The translations under genes were made by a program, and so were the position numbers. The notes beneath the pieces are model-generated. The model had not been told where the DNA came from. It searched no databases and saw only the letters and a list, made by a program, of their open reading frames with translations. From IMG/VR virus record IMGVR_UViG_3300048839_000318, positions 1 through 29,933 of that record: DNA of 29,933 nt; one strand, 5' to 3'. How positions within the stretch are numbered: the first letter of the stretch is position 1; every line of letters starts with the position of its first letter. The DNA comes from a virus. Shown in pieces: positions 6,691 through 13,927 of this stretch.

Positions 6691-6711
6691 CAGGTGTGGA
6701 ACTTTTCGGGT

Positions 6712-9054
6712 TTAGAGCGGCAACGGCCCATCTCTGTCCCCCACCTGGTTGTCCCGGATCTGCTGCGCCTGCTGGTATTTCGACCACGCTGGCAGCACGT
6801 ACACGAAGCGACTCACGCCGTTGCGCCGCTCGAGCCGCGTGCAGCCGAGCTTCTTCAACAGCATCCCCACGCGCGTCATCACGTCGCGCGTCATCCTCCC
6901 TGCGTCCAGTTTCAGTGCGTCCTGCAGGACGTCGTTCAGCGTGAACTCCGGGCGCCCGAGGGCCTCGATCCAGTCGTGGATCGGGTCGACGAACGCATCC
7001 TCGGCTTCGCGCTTGAGCTGTTCGGGATCGAACAGGTCGCGCTGCTCCTGCGAGGTCGGCCAGTAACGCTCGCCCGCGTCGAAGGCCGCCACCGCCTCGG
7101 CGAACAGCTGGTCGCGCGCCGCGGCCAGCCCGTCGGTGTCGATCTCCCCGGCGATCTCGACCGGCCAGAAGCGCCGGCCCCCGGTCGGGTCGCGGTTCCA
7201 CTGCCAGTCGTTCGTCGTGCCGGCGAACACCAGCTGCCGCGGGCAGCGAATCTCCCGGCGCCCGTAGGTCGGCCGGAACTCGTCGATTTGCCTCGAAAGG
7301 AACGACTTCTGCCGCATCGACTCGACGCGCGCGATCGACCCCATCTCCGAGAACTCGTGCAGCCACTTGCCCCGGATCGCCGACATCGAATCCTTGTTCG
7401 CGAGGTCCAGCTCGGTGTCGCTGAAGTGGTCCCCGGCCAACGCCCGCAGCGCGCTGGACTTGCGCAGGCCCTGCGCGCCTTCCAGCACCAGGCAGTAGTC
7501 GAACTTCACGCCCGGGCGCATCACCCGGGCCACCATCGCGATCATGTACCAACGAGCGACCCGCGTGCTGTATTCGCTGCGCGGCACACCCATGTAGTCG
7601 GCGAGCCACTCGGCCAGGCGCGGCGTGCCGTCCCAGACGAGCGCGCGCAGGTAGGCTCTGACCGGGTGGAAGGCGTTCGCGCGCGCGACCAGCTCGATCG
7701 CCTCGTCGACGATGTTCGACGGCGGCGTGATCCCGTAGGCGGTGGTCAACCAGACGATCGTGTAGCTGGTGTCGACGTCGGTCCATTCGGCCGAGTCGCC
7801 CGGGGTCAGGTGCGTCCCCTCGAAGCGGGGAAGCTGCGCGAGCTTGACGGTTCGTGAGGCGAACTCGTCGTAGCCCACCACGCCGGCCCACGCCGCGTCG
7901 CTGGTCATGATCTGGACCACGTTCGCCAGGCACGCCACGACCTCGCCACGGCGACGCAGCAGCCCGGCCTGCCACTCGGCCTCGACAGCCCTGCCCGCGC
8001 GAGCAGGCGTCGCTGTAGAGGCTTGCGCAGGCTGTGCGGCCTGGGCGGCGCACGGACGCAATGACTTCAGCCAGCCGAGCAAGTCCTCGCGCGTCGCGCC
8101 GTCGGCGATCGCGTCCGCAACGTCCCATCCGTCCGGCTTCTCGCCAGGAGCCGGGACCTTGACGATGCGCACCTCGCACTGCAGCTCGAGGAGCTGCTCC
8201 GCGATCGTCTCGGCTGCCTTCACGCCGGGCTGTTTCGGCTCCGGCAGTAGCGCCCCGGCCTGGTCGCACTTCGCATCGGCATCCGGCCAGATCACGACCT
8301 TGCGGTGCGCGATCGGCCTCCAGTCGACTTTCCTCACGGCGCTCGATCCGCCCGGCCACGACAGGACGTCGAGCTTCTCGCCGAGCGCCTGGTGCGCTGC
8401 GTCCGCGCACTTCTCCCCCTCGACGATCAGCACCACATGGCCGTCGCGCAGCCGGTCCAGCCCGTACATTGGCCGCGGCTCGGCCCAAGTCATCCAGTGC
8501 CATTCCTCGGCACCGGTGTCGGCGTGCTTCGCCCAGACCACCGGCAGGATCTCCTTGCCACCGTCGGAAGTGGGGAACCTGTAGACGTGGCCCAGCAGCC
8601 GCCCATCGCGGTCGCGGTAGTCCCAGATCAGCTCGGGCTTGCCACGCTTGATGTGCGCCGCCGGCGCGACCGGCGCGCCAGCCGGCACCGGCACGACCGG
8701 GGTCCAGGCGCTGCGCTTCTTCTCGAGCGGCTTCGCTGGCTCGATCGACCCGAGCCGCAGCTCCTCGATCAGGCGCTCGGCGGCCTCGACGTTTGTCAGG
8801 CCCTTGATCGCCGCGTAGAGCGAGATCAGGTCCCCGCCCGCGACGTCGGTCGCGAAGTCCTTCCAGACCCCGGTTCGCAGGTTGATCGAGCAGGACTTGC
8901 CAGCCTCGCCCGCCAGGTTGCCGCAGGTCCACTCGTGGCCGTTTTTCTTGCCGTTCGGCAGCCAGTCCGGCACGAGCCGGTCGGCCCTGTCGAGCAGCGT
9001 CGCCGCCAGTGCTGCGAAGTCGATGGGGGCGCGGCGGCGACCCTGTGCGGGCAT
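6712..9054 (-). CDS. Phage primase-helicase: Toprim plus VirE-type P-loop ATPase
   Basis: This 780-residue protein probably primes and unwinds phage DNA. Residues about 25-100 resemble a degenerate primase N-terminal domain (HEWTCGNLAGEAGKSCSIN; only two of the usual zinc ligands are clear). A Toprim-like domain follows: VVLIVEGEKCAD at about 207-218 and VVIWPDADAK at 253-262. After a Pro/Ala linker comes a virulence-associated E family ATPase with a Walker A-like EGAQGLRKSS at 525-534, an acidic WLHEFSEM at 564-571 and FAGTTNDWQWNRDPTGGRRF at 610-629 as sensor and arginine motifs. The start at 9054 has only a weak binding site. A 906-codon frame in another phase on the same strand is a shadow. 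Confidence 0.92.
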   Translation of the reverse strand: MPAQGRRRAPIDFAALAATLLDRADRLVPDWLPNGKKNGHEWTCGNLAGEAGKSCSINLRTGVWKDFATDVAGGDLISLYAAIKGLTNVEAAERLIEELRLGSIEPAKPLEKKRSAWTPVVPVPAGAPVAPAAHIKRGKPELIWDYRDRDGRLLGHVYRFPTSDGGKEILPVVWAKHADTGAEEWHWMTWAEPRPMYGLDRLRDGHVVLIVEGEKCADAAHQALGEKLDVLSWPGGSSAVRKVDWRPIAHRKVVIWPDADAKCDQAGALLPEPKQPGVKAAETIAEQLLELQCEVRIVKVPAPGEKPDGWDVADAIADGATREDLLGWLKSLRPCAAQAAQPAQASTATPARAGRAVEAEWQAGLLRRRGEVVACLANVVQIMTSDAAWAGVVGYDEFASRTVKLAQLPRFEGTHLTPGDSAEWTDVDTSYTIVWLTTAYGITPPSNIVDEAIELVARANAFHPVRAYLRALVWDGTPRLAEWLADYMGVPRSEYSTRVARWYMIAMVARVMRPGVKFDYCLVLEGAQGLRKSSALRALAGDHFSDTELDLANKDSMSAIRGKWLHEFSEMGSIARVESMRQKSFLSRQIDEFRPTYGRREIRCPRQLVFAGTTNDWQWNRDPTGGRRFWPVEIAGEIDTDGLAAARDQLFAEAVAAFDAGERYWPTSQEQRDLFDPEQLKREAEDAFVDPIHDWIEALGRPEFTLNDVLQDALKLDAGRMTRDVMTRVGMLLKKLGCTRLERRNGVSRFVYVLPAWSKYQQAQQIRDNQVGDRDGPLPL

Positions 9055-9075
9055 CTGGTGTGCGTCCCGGGGCGA

Positions 9076-9333
9076 TCAGGTGCTGCATCGCGTTGTAGGC
9101 GCCACCGCGCCGGGCAGCCCGTATCGCATCGGCCACGGCCCCCGCCCGCACCCGCGCACCGACGAGACCAGCCGCACGTCACCGACCTCGAGCAGCTGGC
9201 GCATCACCTTGGCGACCGCTGGCTGCTGCACGCCGATCCGCTCGGCGATCTCGGCCTGCGTGAGCGGCCCGCCGGCGAGCGCGTCGCGCACCTGAGAGCG
9301 GCGCACGTCGAGGCGAGCGTAGGAGCGGGTCAT
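9076..9333 (-). CDS. Small winged-helix / MarR-like DNA-binding protein
   Basis: The 85-residue product starts at the ATG at 9333, overlapping the preceding stop as ATGA, and ends 21 bases before the primase start. Residues about 24-47 (LTQAEIAERIGVQQPAVAKV) form a clear helix-turn-helix, followed by a wing-like segment (LLEVGDVRLVSSVRG). The tail has no known motif. It belongs to a leftward run of four small DNA-binding candidates upstream of the primase, so a role in controlling replication gene expression is likely. It could also be a replication accessory factor. A family name cannot be given. Confidence 0.75.
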   Translation of the reverse strand: MTRSYARLDVRRSQVRDALAGGPLTQAEIAERIGVQQPAVAKVMRQLLEVGDVRLVSSVRGCGRGPWPMRYGLPGAVAPTTRCST

Positions 9334-9623
9334 GCGGCCCGAATCTCGGTGACAGCCTGCCGCGCCGTCCACGCCATGACGCGCACGCCGGGTTCCGTCG
9401 CCACGCCGGCGGGCAGCGAGTACCAGGTGCGGCCGTTCTCTGATTCCCGCACGAGCAGCCCGTAGTCGACGGCCCGGTCGCAGCCCATCCAGATGTTGGC
9501 GGCGCTCGGCTTGCCCAGCGCTCTCTGAATCGAGTAGGACGAGACCCGCGCCGGCGCCCCAGGCGCGCGCAGCTGCTGCAGCACGTAGTCGGCGACGCTG
9601 CCGGGGCGAGGGGTGTAGGTCAT
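9330..9623 (-). CDS. Small phage protein with a probable winged-helix fold
   Basis: The protein is 97 residues long, starting at the ATG at 9623 in an ATGA overlap. Residues about 7-72 fit a winged-helix pattern: helix (SVADYVLQQLRA), recognition-type region (SYSIQRALGKPSAANIWMGC), then a helix and a beta wing (DYGLLVRESENGRTWYSL). This type is frequent among small phage genes near replication modules. No catalytic residues are visible. Coupling on both sides puts it in the same leftward operon as the repressor-like gene and the primase. DNA binding is inferred. Confidence 0.7.
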   Translation of the reverse strand: MTYTPRPGSVADYVLQQLRAPGAPARVSSYSIQRALGKPSAANIWMGCDRAVDYGLLVRESENGRTWYSLPAGVATEPGVRVMAWTARQAVTEIRAA

Positions 9624-9856
9624 CTCGCCGGCACCTCAGGCCAGCGATTCCGTGATGCATCCGTGTTGCACGGATTGCCACGCGTCACTGCATAGATACG
9701 ATCTGCCTCATGGATGCGTTCCTCTGCCCACTTGAGCAGGATTTCGGCGACCAGTTCGTTGCGCGGGATGCGCCGGGACATGCTCACGGCGTCGAGCAAG
9801 TCGACGACGTGGCGCGGTTGCATGCCGCGAAGCTCGGCCTGTTCGTCGGCGGCCAT
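9620..9856 (-). CDS. Small ribbon-helix-helix-like protein
   Basis: A 78-residue product. Residues about 13-55 (QPRHVVDLLDAVSMSRRIPR, then NELVAEILLKWAEERIHEA) read like a short strand and two helices, as in Arc/MetJ-type ribbon-helix-helix proteins; SRNELV-like sequence before the second helix is common in that group. The C-terminal 20 residues look disordered. The gene starts four bases before the end of the repressor-like coding region and ends in ATGA with the next gene. An in-frame ATG twelve codons in is an alternative start. A DNA-binding role is probable but not certain. Confidence 0.65.
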   Translation of the reverse strand: MAADEQAELRGMQPRHVVDLLDAVSMSRRIPRNELVAEILLKWAEERIHEADRIYAVTRGNPCNTDASRNRWPEVPAR

Positions 9857-9859
9857 TTG

Positions 9860-10096
9860 TCAGGCGGCGTGCTTGTCGGGTTCGGTGGCTGGCGGTACTG
9901 CGTTCGGGTCGCCACCAGCGCACTTTTCGCGCCAGAGATCGAGCAGCTTGACGCCCGTGGCGAACGCGATGCGCCCGCCGTGTTCGCCACGCTCGATGTC
10001 CGAGATCGTCGGCTGGGTGACTCCGATTGCGGCCGCGATCTGCGCCTGCGTCAGTGCTGACCCCTTGAGGTCACGAACGATGCGAGTCCAGTCCAT
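9860..10096 (-). CDS. Cro/CI-type helix-turn-helix regulator
   Basis: The 78-residue protein carries a classic HTH at about 15-38 (LTQAQIAAAIGVTQPTISDI followed by ERGEHGG). It lacks the C-terminal peptidase-like domain of full-length CI, so it is Cro-sized. It is the first gene of the leftward operon and faces the rightward early operon across a 199-base control region, as expected for a lysis-lysogeny or early-gene switch. I chose the ATG at 10096 because a strong sigma70 promoter ends seven bases upstream; the mRNA would then begin at or one base before the start codon. Upstream in-frame codons would lie in the promoter. Confidence 0.85.
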   Translation of the reverse strand: MDWTRIVRDLKGSALTQAQIAAAIGVTQPTISDIERGEHGGRIAFATGVKLLDLWREKCAGGDPNAVPPATEPDKHAA

Positions 10097-10103
10097 GCCA
10101 CCG

Positions 10104-10132
10104 ATCATATCGGCGTGCCTATCACGCGTCAA
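10104..10132 (-). promoter_or_regulatory. Leftward sigma70 promoter of the repressor-like gene
   Basis: The minus strand shows TTGACG (10132-10127), 17 bases, then TATGAT (10109-10104), a near-consensus promoter. The predicted start is about 10097-10096, at the ATG itself, giving a leaderless or nearly leaderless mRNA, as known for lambda cI from PRM. Confidence 0.8.
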
Positions 10133-10286
10133 TAGGCAAACACATTTTCGCATGTGCCAGCCTGAGCTCTGCCACCAGGTCGTCGCGATCGCCCCCCCCC
10201 GACCACTTGACCTGACCACCCCCTAGCGGTGGTCGGCGAAAAAATATCGGCGACCCTATTGACACGGCTATATGTGTTCGCCGATA
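10128..10286. promoter_or_regulatory. Candidate operator region of the divergent switch
   Basis: CCTATTGAC is found in inverted orientation at 10128-10136 (minus) and 10255-10263 (plus), overlapping both -35 boxes. A second motif of the type TATCGGCGAA is at 10233-10240 (partial), 10245-10253 and, inverted, 10277-10286; a partial copy lies at about 10107-10114. GGCRAACACAT occurs near 10136 and, inverted, near 10272. These are good candidate sites for the adjacent HTH protein. The region also holds a C9 tract (10192-10200) and a 7-bp stem-loop (10214-10220 with 10228-10234). No gene is seen here. Confidence 0.6.
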
Positions 10287-10288
10287 CT
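10259..10288 (+). promoter_or_regulatory. Rightward early promoter
   Basis: TTGACA (10259-10264), 18 bases, then GATACT (10283-10288). Transcription would begin near 10295, next to the ATG at 10296, so this transcript may also be leaderless. The -10 box is weaker than that of the leftward promoter. Confidence 0.65.
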
Positions 10289-10295
10289 TGCCTCC

Positions 10296-11015
10296 ATGCA
10301 CTCACGCACGGATGCCGAGATGCCAGCCACCACCACCCCGACCCGCCCGGCGCCCGTAGCGCTGCGCATGGCGTCGGGGGAGTCGTTTCCGGCCACGATC
10401 ACCCACATCGAGCGACTGATTGACGCGGCCAGCACACTGGATGAGATCAAGCACGTGATCGCGCTCGCGAATGCCGCGCTGGCCTATGCATCCACGCACT
10501 ACAAGAAGCAACGCGACATGATCCAGAGGGCGAAGGTCGTCAAGCTGCTGGTTGAACGCCGCCTCGGCGAGATGCTGAAGGCGACGACTAAACACGAAGG
10601 CGGCAGGCCACCACAGAAAACCGGTTCCGATGTGGAACCGGTTTCCTCAGTGCCGACCCTCGCCGATCTCGGCATCGACAAGAAGACCTCGGCGCGAGCG
10701 CAGAAGCTGGCCGCGCTGCCAGACGAACAGTTCGCGGCGGTGGCGGCTGGGGAGATCCCGGTTTCCCGCGCGATCACGCCCAAACCGTCTGCAGCGCGGC
10801 GCGCACCTCAGCGCACGAAGGTTGCCGCGCAGCGTCGTGAAGCGGTTGCCGAGGCGCAGGTCAAGCACGTTTCGATGTTCGTCACCTACGCGCGGATGGC
10901 GATCAAGGAACTCCAGTCGGATCGCGAATGGTCCGATGAAGAAATCAGGCTCGCCGCAGAGCTGGCCGATCTTTGCGCGCGAGTCGTGCGCAGGGTTCAA
11001 GCGCTGCCCGCATGA
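10296..11015 (+). CDS. First gene of the early operon; possible DNA-binding phage protein
   Basis: From the ATG at 10296 the product is 239 residues; starts at 10272 and 10320 are also in frame. The 10272 start would lie inside the promoter, so 10296 is preferred. The protein is helical and charged. It has a central KLLVERRLGEML segment (about residues 80-92) and a motif LADLGIDKKTSARAQKLAAL, followed by FAAVAAGEIPVSRAI. That pattern is common in phage and ICE proteins carrying an HTH-like or ParB-like region. The C-terminal helix (EEIRLAAELADLCARVV) may pair with partners. Function is unknown; a regulatory or replication role fits its promoter-proximal place. Confidence 0.75.
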   Translation: MHSRTDAEMPATTTPTRPAPVALRMASGESFPATITHIERLIDAASTLDEIKHVIALANAALAYASTHYKKQRDMIQRAKVVKLLVERRLGEMLKATTKHEGGRPPQKTGSDVEPVSSVPTLADLGIDKKTSARAQKLAALPDEQFAAVAAGEIPVSRAITPKPSAARRAPQRTKVAAQRREAVAEAQVKHVSMFVTYARMAIKELQSDREWSDEEIRLAAELADLCARVVRRVQALPA

Positions 11016-11041
11016 CGCGCTATTTCGTGAGAGCCAATCCT

Positions 11042-11884
11042 ATGAAAACGGAAATTCTCCTTGTAACACCCGCGCTGGCGAAGAAATGGCTGGAGCGCAA
11101 CACCAATAACCGTGACATCCGGCCGTCCGTCGTCACCGGACTAGCCGAGTCGATCACGCGGGGCGAGTGGGTGTTGTCGCACCAGGGAATCGCCTTCGCA
11201 AAGTCTGGGCGGCTGCTCGATGGCCAGCATCGACTGCTCGCAATCGTGGAGGCGAATCGCCCGGTCGAGATCGCGGTCACGCGAGATGTCGACGAAGACG
11301 CCTTCAAGGTGATGGACATCGGAACGAAGCGCAGCGTGAGCGATGTCCTGCACACGTCGAAGTCGCTGGCCGCGACGGCGCGCTTCTTCGCGGTGCTGGA
11401 GGGGGTCGCGACACGATCCGGGATCACGCCGCAGTACCTCGTGCCGTTCATCGAGGCAATCGAGCCGTTTCACGCCGATCTGATCACGTTCTGCCCGACC
11501 GTGAAGAAGACATGGTCCTCGGCGGCGGTGCAGGCGGCAGCCGTGATGCGCATGATGGACGGCGAAGACGCCGATTACGTGAAGATCGTATATCACGCTC
11601 TCGTGCATCTCGAGTTCGACTCGATGCCGCCGGTGGCGCAATCGCTGTTCCGACAGTTTGACAGCGGCGTCGCGCGCTCCAGCCCGGTAGATATGTTCGC
11701 GCGGTGCCTGAAGGTGTTCTCGCGAGACAGCGCGAACCTGCGAAAGATCCAGATCAACCAGAACGACGGTGCGCTGGCATACGCGCGCGACGTGATCGCG
11801 CAGCATGTGCACGGGCAAAAAAAGCCGCCCACGTCGGGCGGCAAGCGGCTCGTGAAAGCACAGCGCAACTATACCGCGAGGTGA
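11042..11884 (+). CDS. DGQHR-motif (ParB/DndB-like) phage protein
   Basis: The product is 280 residues from the ATG at 11042. Starting at 11012 (ATGA overlap with the previous stop) would add ten residues. I prefer 11042 because recalled relatives begin close to MKTEIL-VTP. The motif RLLDGQHRLLAI at about 58-69 is the DGQHR signature shared by ParB-like and DndB-like folds. It is preceded by a helix pattern (DIRPSVVTGLAESITRGEW) and followed by VMDIGTKRSVSDVL. Such proteins are frequent in phages of high-GC hosts, where their substrate is unknown. DNA-related function is inferred. The C-terminus is basic. Confidence 0.8.
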   Translation: MKTEILLVTPALAKKWLERNTNNRDIRPSVVTGLAESITRGEWVLSHQGIAFAKSGRLLDGQHRLLAIVEANRPVEIAVTRDVDEDAFKVMDIGTKRSVSDVLHTSKSLAATARFFAVLEGVATRSGITPQYLVPFIEAIEPFHADLITFCPTVKKTWSSAAVQAAAVMRMMDGEDADYVKIVYHALVHLEFDSMPPVAQSLFRQFDSGVARSSPVDMFARCLKVFSRDSANLRKIQINQNDGALAYARDVIAQHVHGQKKPPTSGGKRLVKAQRNYTAR

Positions 11885-11888
11885 GAAC

Positions 11889-12098
11889 ATGACCGCAGCC
11901 CACCATCCGCGCGCGCCCGCAGAAGGGCCGCGCGCACTCCTGTTGCAGCGCGACTGCGACCGGCTCGAGCGGGTGCGCGACATGCTGATCGACGCCCTGC
12001 GTGACAGCGTCGAGCAGCTGGCCGCGCTGCGCGGTCAGGACGATCCGACCGTCCGCGCCGGTCGGCGAGCGATCACCCTGGCGAGTCTCTCGGCATGA
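11889..12098 (+). CDS. Small hypothetical phage protein
   Basis: The 69-residue product starts at the ATG at 11889 with GAGGTGAG just upstream. Residues about 16-50 form one long charged helix, with leucine spacing that permits a coiled coil (LQRDCDRLERVRDMLIDALR). Its last codons overlap the start of the next gene as ATGA. No family is recognised and no catalytic residues stand out. Coding is supported by spacing and coupling within the operon. Confidence 0.6.
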   Translation: MTAAHHPRAPAEGPRALLLQRDCDRLERVRDMLIDALRDSVEQLAALRGQDDPTVRAGRRAITLASLSA

Positions 12099-12310
12099 AG
12101 CGCGCCTACGCCCAGCTCACCGACCGCGAGCGCCGCGCGCGTGCCGAGGAGGAAGCCTTCTTCGACCTGCCCGGCACCGGCACGAGGCTCGAGCTCCTCT
12201 GCTTCCTCGGCGTCAACGGATGCCGGCGCATTCCCATCGACCAGGTCGGCCCGGCTGCGCGCCAGTGGCTCGACGATCGCGGCCTGTTGCCGCAGGAGGT
12301 TGCACGATGA
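12095..12310 (+). CDS. Small hypothetical phage protein
   Basis: A 71-residue product, coupled at both ends by ATGA overlaps. The N-terminal third is a charged helix (LTDRERRARAEEEAFFD). The rest mixes short hydrophobic helices (LELLCFLGVNGCRRIP) with a C-terminal helix. Two cysteines are present, too few for a zinc site. No family is recognised. It sits in the run of very small genes before the dNMP kinase. Confidence 0.6.
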   Translation: MKRAYAQLTDRERRARAEEEAFFDLPGTGTRLELLCFLGVNGCRRIPIDQVGPAARQWLDDRGLLPQEVAR

Positions 12311-12537
12311 GCGCGCGACCCGAATCCGCCGGCATGCGCGCGCTGCGCCAGGCCGACTACGACCTGCACCACATGCGCCCCACGGACCTGTTCGCGATGT
12401 GCATCGGCTACGCGCTGCTGATCGGCGTGATGCTGTTCGGCCTGGTCACGATTGGCGTCGCCGTCGACGACTGGGCGAACGGGCGCACGGTCGACGTTCT
12501 GGCGCAGATCTCCACGCTGATCGCGAGGCTCGACTGA
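12307..12537 (+). CDS. Small single-pass membrane protein
   Basis: The product has 76 residues, starting at the ATG at 12307. A hydrophobic segment at about 29-51 (FAMCIGYALLIGVMLFGLVT) predicts one inner-membrane helix, with about 25 residues on each side. The gene is not near the lysis cassette, so a holin role is unlikely. Small early membrane proteins of phages often act in exclusion or host takeover, which is only a possibility here. It overlaps both neighbours by one to four bases. Confidence 0.65.
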   Translation: MSARPESAGMRALRQADYDLHHMRPTDLFAMCIGYALLIGVMLFGLVTIGVAVDDWANGRTVDVLAQISTLIARLD

Positions 12538-12773
12538 TGGCCGCCCCGCTCGTCGTCTACGGGCCGCAGGGCTGCGGCAAGACCGCGAACGCCAAGGCGA
12601 TCGCCGACTACTTCTACTGCACGTTGATCGTCGACGACTGGGATGGACGATCGGCGCTGCCCGACGGCGCCCTCGCGCTCTGCCAGCGGTATCCACGCCG
12701 CCGCGGATGCGATGTCCTGAGCTTTCAGGCCGTGATGGCAGCGATGAAGGCCCGCCCGCGGGGTACGCCATGA
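12537..12773 (+). CDS. Mini P-loop ATP/GTP-binding protein
   Basis: This 78-residue protein consists of little more than a Walker A (GPQGCGKT, about 9-16) and a short acidic motif (LIVDDWDG, about 30-37) that could act as Walker B. It lacks room for a full ATPase or kinase domain. I recall similar tiny P-loop proteins in other phages of high-GC hosts, without known function. The start at 12537 overlaps the preceding stop (TGATG) and the end overlaps the next start as ATGA. A nucleotide-binding role is supported by the motif only. Confidence 0.7.
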   Translation: MAAPLVVYGPQGCGKTANAKAIADYFYCTLIVDDWDGRSALPDGALALCQRYPRRRGCDVLSFQAVMAAMKARPRGTP

Positions 12774-12937
12774 CCCGGTGGCCCGCGATTCTCTGGTGGT
12801 GGGCCCGCGTGACCTACCTCGAGCTCGTGCACGCGCGCATCGTCGAGCAGGCACCGCACCACCCCGAGGCCACGACGACGTGGCTCGAGATCCAGCATGC
12901 GCGCGGCCGGTTCGCGGCTGCATGGGGCCCGCGATGA
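12770..12937 (+). CDS. Small hypothetical phage protein, Trp-rich N-terminus
   Basis: A 55-residue product in tight ATGA coupling with both neighbours. The first residues are hydrophobic and aromatic (TRWPAILWWWARVTYLEL), which could lie in or against the membrane. The rest is an amphipathic helix with His and Glu. No family is recognised; the gene call rests mainly on operon spacing. Confidence 0.5.
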   Translation: MTRWPAILWWWARVTYLELVHARIVEQAPHHPEATTTWLEIQHARGRFAAAWGPR

Positions 12938-13092
12938 ACCCCCGCGAGATCTACCTGCTCGACGCCCGTCGCCGCGCGAAGTCGATCCGCTCGACGCGCT
13001 CTGAGGCCATGCGCCGCGCGCTGATCAAGCGCGTGCTGTTCGACTTGCGCGAGGCACTGCGCCCCGCCACGAGGAAGGCTCCGACGCAATGA
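12934..13092 (+). CDS. Small basic hypothetical phage protein
   Basis: The 52-residue product is strongly basic and helical (ARRRAKSIRSTRSEAMRRAL). It has ATGA overlaps at both ends. Its charge could allow nucleic-acid binding, but no fold or family is recognised. It precedes the dNMP kinase gene in the same operon. Confidence 0.5.
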   Translation: MNPREIYLLDARRRAKSIRSTRSEAMRRALIKRVLFDLREALRPATRKAPTQ

Positions 13093-13712
13093 ACGCCGCA
13101 CTGATCGGATTGACCGGCTACAGCCGAAGCGGAAAGGACTCGACGGCCCGCTTGCTCGCCGAGCGCTTCCGCATCGCGCGGTGCGCCTTCGCCGACGCCC
13201 TGAAGCGCGAAGTCGCCGCCGCCTGGCACGTCGACGTGAATCTGTTCCACGACGACGACCTGAAGGACACCCGCCTGCACCAGCTCGCCCTGCGCCGCTG
13301 CACCGACGTCCGCTTCTGCGCCGATCACTGGCACCTCGCAACGCTCGACGCTTTGAAGCCCCGCACCGTCATGCAGGAGTGGGGCGACTGGATGAACCGT
13401 AACGACCCGGGCCGATACGTGCGCATCCTCGCCGCCGAGGTTCGCGAGCTGCTGGAGTCCGACGTGCAGGCCGTGATCGTCACCGACGTTCGGCTGCAGC
13501 ACGAGTACGAGTGGCTGTTGCACAACGGAGGCCGGCTGTGGCGCATCACCCGACCCGATCAGGGACAGCCGAGCGGCCACGAGACGGAATGGCGACAGCG
13601 CCACTGGCTCGTCAATGCCGAGATCGTGAACGGCGGCAGCACCGAGGAGCTGGCGAAGAAGGCCAGCGACCTGCTGCTCGAGCTGATCAGGCCAGCGGAG
13701 GCGCGGGCATGA
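13089..13712 (+). CDS. Deoxynucleoside monophosphate kinase (T4 gp1-like)
   Basis: This 207-residue enzyme is predicted to phosphorylate dNMPs to dNDPs with ATP, supplying phage DNA synthesis. A P-loop lies at about 10-18 (GYSRSGKDS). It is followed by a CAFADALKREVA segment, which resembles the substrate-side region of this family. Further family-like motifs are LMQEWGD-type sequence (VMQEWGDWMN, about 94-103) and VIVTDVRLQHEYEWL at about 134-148, where the Asp-Arg pair is typical. Length is normal for phage dNMP kinases. The gene begins in an ATGA overlap and is the best-defined enzyme of the rightward operon. Confidence 0.9.
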   Translation: MNAALIGLTGYSRSGKDSTARLLAERFRIARCAFADALKREVAAAWHVDVNLFHDDDLKDTRLHQLALRRCTDVRFCADHWHLATLDALKPRTVMQEWGDWMNRNDPGRYVRILAAEVRELLESDVQAVIVTDVRLQHEYEWLLHNGGRLWRITRPDQGQPSGHETEWRQRHWLVNAEIVNGGSTEELAKKASDLLLELIRPAEARA

Positions 13713-13927
13713 AGCCGACGAAGCATCAGCGCGCGCGGCACACCGCGCTTTGCATGAGCGACCGGCAGGCCAGGCGCATCCGCGACGGGCTGACCGAGTC
13801 GCAGCCTGGCGAACAGCACGGCAACAGCCCGGCAAGCGCGGCCGATCGCCGGCGCGTGCGACTGCTGTCCGAGATGGAGGATGCCAGGATGCTGCGCGAA
13901 CTCGGACTCGAGGAGATGCCGCTATGA
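13709..13927 (+). CDS. Small basic hypothetical phage protein
   Basis: The 72-residue product starts at the ATG at 13709 in an ATGA overlap with the kinase gene. It begins basic (KPTKHQRARHTALC) and ends with an acidic amphipathic helix (LSEMEDARMLRELGLEEMPL). No domain is recognised. Its last codons contain GAGGAG, which also serves as the ribosome binding site for the ATG at 13924. Confidence 0.55.
   Translation: MKPTKHQRARHTALCMSDRQARRIRDGLTESQPGEQHGNSPASAADRRRVRLLSEMEDARMLRELGLEEMPL

Larger units (their letters stand above)
6441..6702. repeat. 12-copy GGTNTGG repeat array with nested inverted repeats
   Basis: This gap between the primase gene and the 68-residue gene holds twelve copies of the heptamer GGTNTGG. 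Plus-strand copies start at 6470, 6611, 6620, 6629, 6682 and 6693. Minus-strand copies (CCNNACC forms) start at 6443, 6454, 6508, 6517, 6526 and 6666. N is A in seven copies, G in three and C in two. Within the arms the period is nine bases. The layout is roughly mirror-symmetric about a GC-alternating core. Possible roles are replication origin iterons next to the primase, a protein-binding array, or structured RNA controlling the next gene. None is proven. Confidence 0.85.

Noticed and set aside
6298-7857. A 519-codon rightward frame
   Set aside because: It lies antisense to the primase, encodes low-complexity repeat peptide at its start and no recognisable domain; high GC causes such long empty frames.
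6431-9151. A 906-codon leftward frame overlapping the primase gene
   Set aside because: It is Arg/Gly/Ala-rich without domains, runs through the repeat block, and is a phase-shifted shadow of the 780-residue primase-helicase.
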